DNA of 8,339 nucleotides, taken from positions 1 to 8,339 of the forward strand of contig JALTEL010000283.1 in assembly GCA_027073945.1 (NCBI GenBank), read 5' to 3'. This stretch comes from Caldifarciminota bacterium (GTDB lineage: Bacteria > WOR-3 > Hydrothermia > UBA1063 > CAJXJZ01). The notes under the pieces are model-generated. The model did no database searches. It was not told the origin of the DNA and worked only from the letters and a program-made list of their open reading frames with translations. Positions 7,171 through 8,339 of the stretch are shown piece by piece. Position 1 is the stretch's first letter. Every line of letters starts with the position of its first letter. The position numbers and the translations under genes are program-made.

Positions 7171-7182
7171 TTTACATATTCC

Positions 7183-7248
7183 CTACTTGCAGGTTGTACA
7201 GGGGAAATTTTCAATACACCTCAAATCATGCACTTTTCTATCATTCAT
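7183..7248 (-). other. possible 21-codon leader ORF with CxxC, before the esterase
   Basis: This open frame in the esterase leader encodes MNDRKVHDLRCIENFP followed by CTTCK and a TAG, ending 12 bases before the esterase ATG. It overlaps the end of another short frame (7245-7292) that starts with GTG at the predicted start of promoter P4. No Shine-Dalgarno precedes either. The three cysteines are notable, but a chance frame cannot be excluded. Confidence 0.15.
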
Positions 7249-7293
7249 TTTGCATTTAGCAAAAAGTCGTTAAACCCCATTTTGAATGCCACT

Positions 7294-7323
7294 CAATTAT
7301 TATACACCTAAAAATGTAAAAAA
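7294..7323 (-). repeat. 30-bp dispersed repeat, copy 2 (promoter core)
   Basis: These bases are identical to 851-880 and in the same orientation. They cover the -10 region and the whole AT-rich spacer of promoter P4. The two copies serve unrelated genes (esterase and methyltransferase) about 6.4 kb apart. Confidence 0.85.
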
Positions 7324-7328
7324 AACAA
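7299..7328 (-). promoter_or_regulatory. sigma70-like promoter of the esterase (P4)
   Basis: On the minus strand TTGTTT (7323-7328) and TATAAT (7299-7304) are separated by 18 bases within a T-rich spacer. Downstream AATTGAGTGGCATT follows the pattern of the other three promoters, except that the ATG of the conserved ATGRCA is GTG here. The leader to the esterase ATG is about 120 bases. Confidence 0.68.
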
Positions 7329-7377
7329 GGGATGTTTGGTTTATTACCTAACCTGATTTAAAGATGTTTTTAAAACA

Positions 7378-8339
7378 TTATTCAAACTCATCAAAAGCAT
7401 CAATTTTATCGAGATACACACCGTCGAAACCGGCATCGAGTATCTTTTTCAAATAAGAACTGTCATTATTAAAAATGATATTCTGCCATTCTGCATCCCA
7501 ATATTGCACGCAAAAATTTCCCGGCCAGTTCGGGTTTTCTTTCACAATAAATGAGGGATTCCCAACAGTCCAGTCAGATTTCCAGTAATATCTGTAATTC
7601 TCCGCTTCCCCGATGCTCATATAACAAACCAAAAGACGCCTTCCGCCATTGGCTTTTTGCTTCAATTCCTGTATTTGAGAGGGCGTAAATTCCTGCCCTT
7701 TATAAAATAAGTCCATAATTATGCAATCATAGTTCGTATTCTTCACTGCATTTACAAAATCCTGACTACTGGCATATCCGTTATCGGGATTTATTAAATA
7801 CAGGAAGTTTTTTGCATCCTGCAGGCTTGTGATTGTGTCGGCATTTTCATTGTAAATCGGCACGGGATAATCCGGAATATTGTCCAATTCACGGTGGTTG
7901 GCCGCAAATGAGATATAGCCCGACGAGTTATTTTTAGCGTAGGAATCATCCATTTTTGAATGAGTGGAACAATAATCCGTGACCATTATTTTGACTGTTC
8001 CGTTGTTTTTTGCCATGTCCAGAAAGATGCGTATCCATTGATTCTCTGTCGATGGTGTTGCCTGGTCATCTGCGTTGTATCCATAAAACAGATCTTCCTG
8101 CCCCATACCGTCTATTGCATTGATATAGTTCATATTTGGTGACCCGCTATCATCTCCGGTTGTACTGACAAGCTCGGCACCATTTTGAGGGATGATTATA
8201 AAGTCAGGATTCATACCTTTTGCATAAACGCTTATGTTTTGCACAAAGTTTCGCATTTCCTGCTTGTAATTTTTATCGCCCGGAGATGGTTCCGTAATTT
8301 TTTCTTTTCCACAGGAAGACATACCGATCAATACAAAAC
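7378..8339 (-). CDS. MJ1477/TM1410 (GH114-like) glycosidase lipoprotein with permuted halves, 5' end cut by window edge
   Basis: This is a probable TIM-barrel glycoside hydrolase of the endo-alpha-1,4-polygalactosaminidase-like group. The frame enters open from the right edge as FVLIGMSSCGKEK. That is the end of a lipoprotein signal peptide with the lipidated Cys at 8311-8313, so the protein is likely membrane-anchored and the true start lies outside. Counting the codon at 8331 as residue 1, residues 20-156 contain EMRNFVQNISVYAKGMNPDF, IIPQNGAEL, EDLFYGY, MVTDY and GYISFAANHRELDNIPDY. Residues 165-317 contain YDCIIMDLFYKG, YMSIGEAENYRYYW, ENPNWPGN, VQYWDAEWQNIIF and the final GFDGVYLDKIDAF. 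In the family as I know it the second block comes first, so the order is swapped here. Acidic residues of GEAE and of DGVYLD/D are the expected catalytic region. Older 'cysteinyl-tRNA synthetase' labels for this family are not credible. The stop is at 7378, about 50 bases before the esterase promoter. Confidence 0.87.
   Translation of the reverse strand, partial: FVLIGMSSCGKEKITEPSPGDKNYKQEMRNFVQNISVYAKGMNPDFIIIPQNGAELVSTTGDDSGSPNMNYINAIDGMGQEDLFYGYNADDQATPSTENQWIRIFLDMAKNNGTVKIMVTDYCSTHSKMDDSYAKNNSSGYISFAANHRELDNIPDYPVPIYNENADTITSLQDAKNFLYLINPDNGYASSQDFVNAVKNTNYDCIIMDLFYKGQEFTPSQIQELKQKANGGRRLLVCYMSIGEAENYRYYWKSDWTVGNPSFIVKENPNWPGNFCVQYWDAEWQNIIFNNDSSYLKKILDAGFDGVYLDKIDAFDEFE

Noticed and set aside
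7364..7378. ATGTTTTTAAAACAT palindrome at the end of the glycosidase gene as a terminator
   Set aside because: The stem is almost all A/T with a minimal loop and no T-tract after it. It is expected by chance in AT-rich sequence.
7378..8331. Cysteinyl-tRNA synthetase annotation for the MJ1477-family protein
   Set aside because: There are no HIGH or KMSKS motifs, and the lipoprotein signal and glycosidase-type barrel motifs argue for a secreted hydrolase. The old label of this family is disputed.

Overview
All eight genes lie on the minus strand, so transcription runs from the right edge of the window to the left. The DNA is AT-rich. One protein ends in a type IX secretion / FlgD-like sorting domain, and one transporter has a GldF/GldG-like layout. 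Both features point to an uncultured Gram-negative lineage of the broad FCB neighbourhood (for example WOR-3, Cloacimonetes, KSB1 or Bacteroidota relatives). No ribosomal or other marker gene is present, so the phylum is an inference.

Layout in transcription order. (1) 7378-8339, cut at its 5' end by the window edge: a lipoprotein of the MJ1477/TM1410 (GH114-like) glycosidase family whose two halves appear in swapped order. (2) 6220-7170: a secreted CE1/LpqC-type esterase with a visible catalytic triad. (3) 3186-5937: a tightly overlapping three-gene operon with an ABC ATPase, a GldF-like permease carrying a short GldG-like periplasmic domain, and a secreted DUF1080-type lectin-fold protein. 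(4) 932-2984: a two-gene unit with a LolA-fold periplasmic protein followed by an exported five-bladed propeller with a C-terminal sorting domain. (5) 1-705, cut at its 3' end: a C5-cytosine DNA methyltransferase.

Each of the four intergenic gaps (about 200-280 bp) carries a sigma70-like promoter of one unusually uniform type: TTGYTT, 17-18 bp, TATAAT, then AA and a short conserved tract containing ATGRCA or GTGGCA. Two of them share 30 identical bases. This suggests a dispersed promoter module driving each transcription unit.

Functionally the window looks like an envelope and carbohydrate neighbourhood: a glycosidase-like lipoprotein, an esterase, a lectin-fold protein, a propeller, and an export or envelope ABC system, with a DNA-modification gene at the left edge. 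No RNA genes, CRISPR arrays, transposases or convincing intrinsic terminators were seen. The most notable item is the permuted glycosidase at the right edge, followed by the repeated promoter module.
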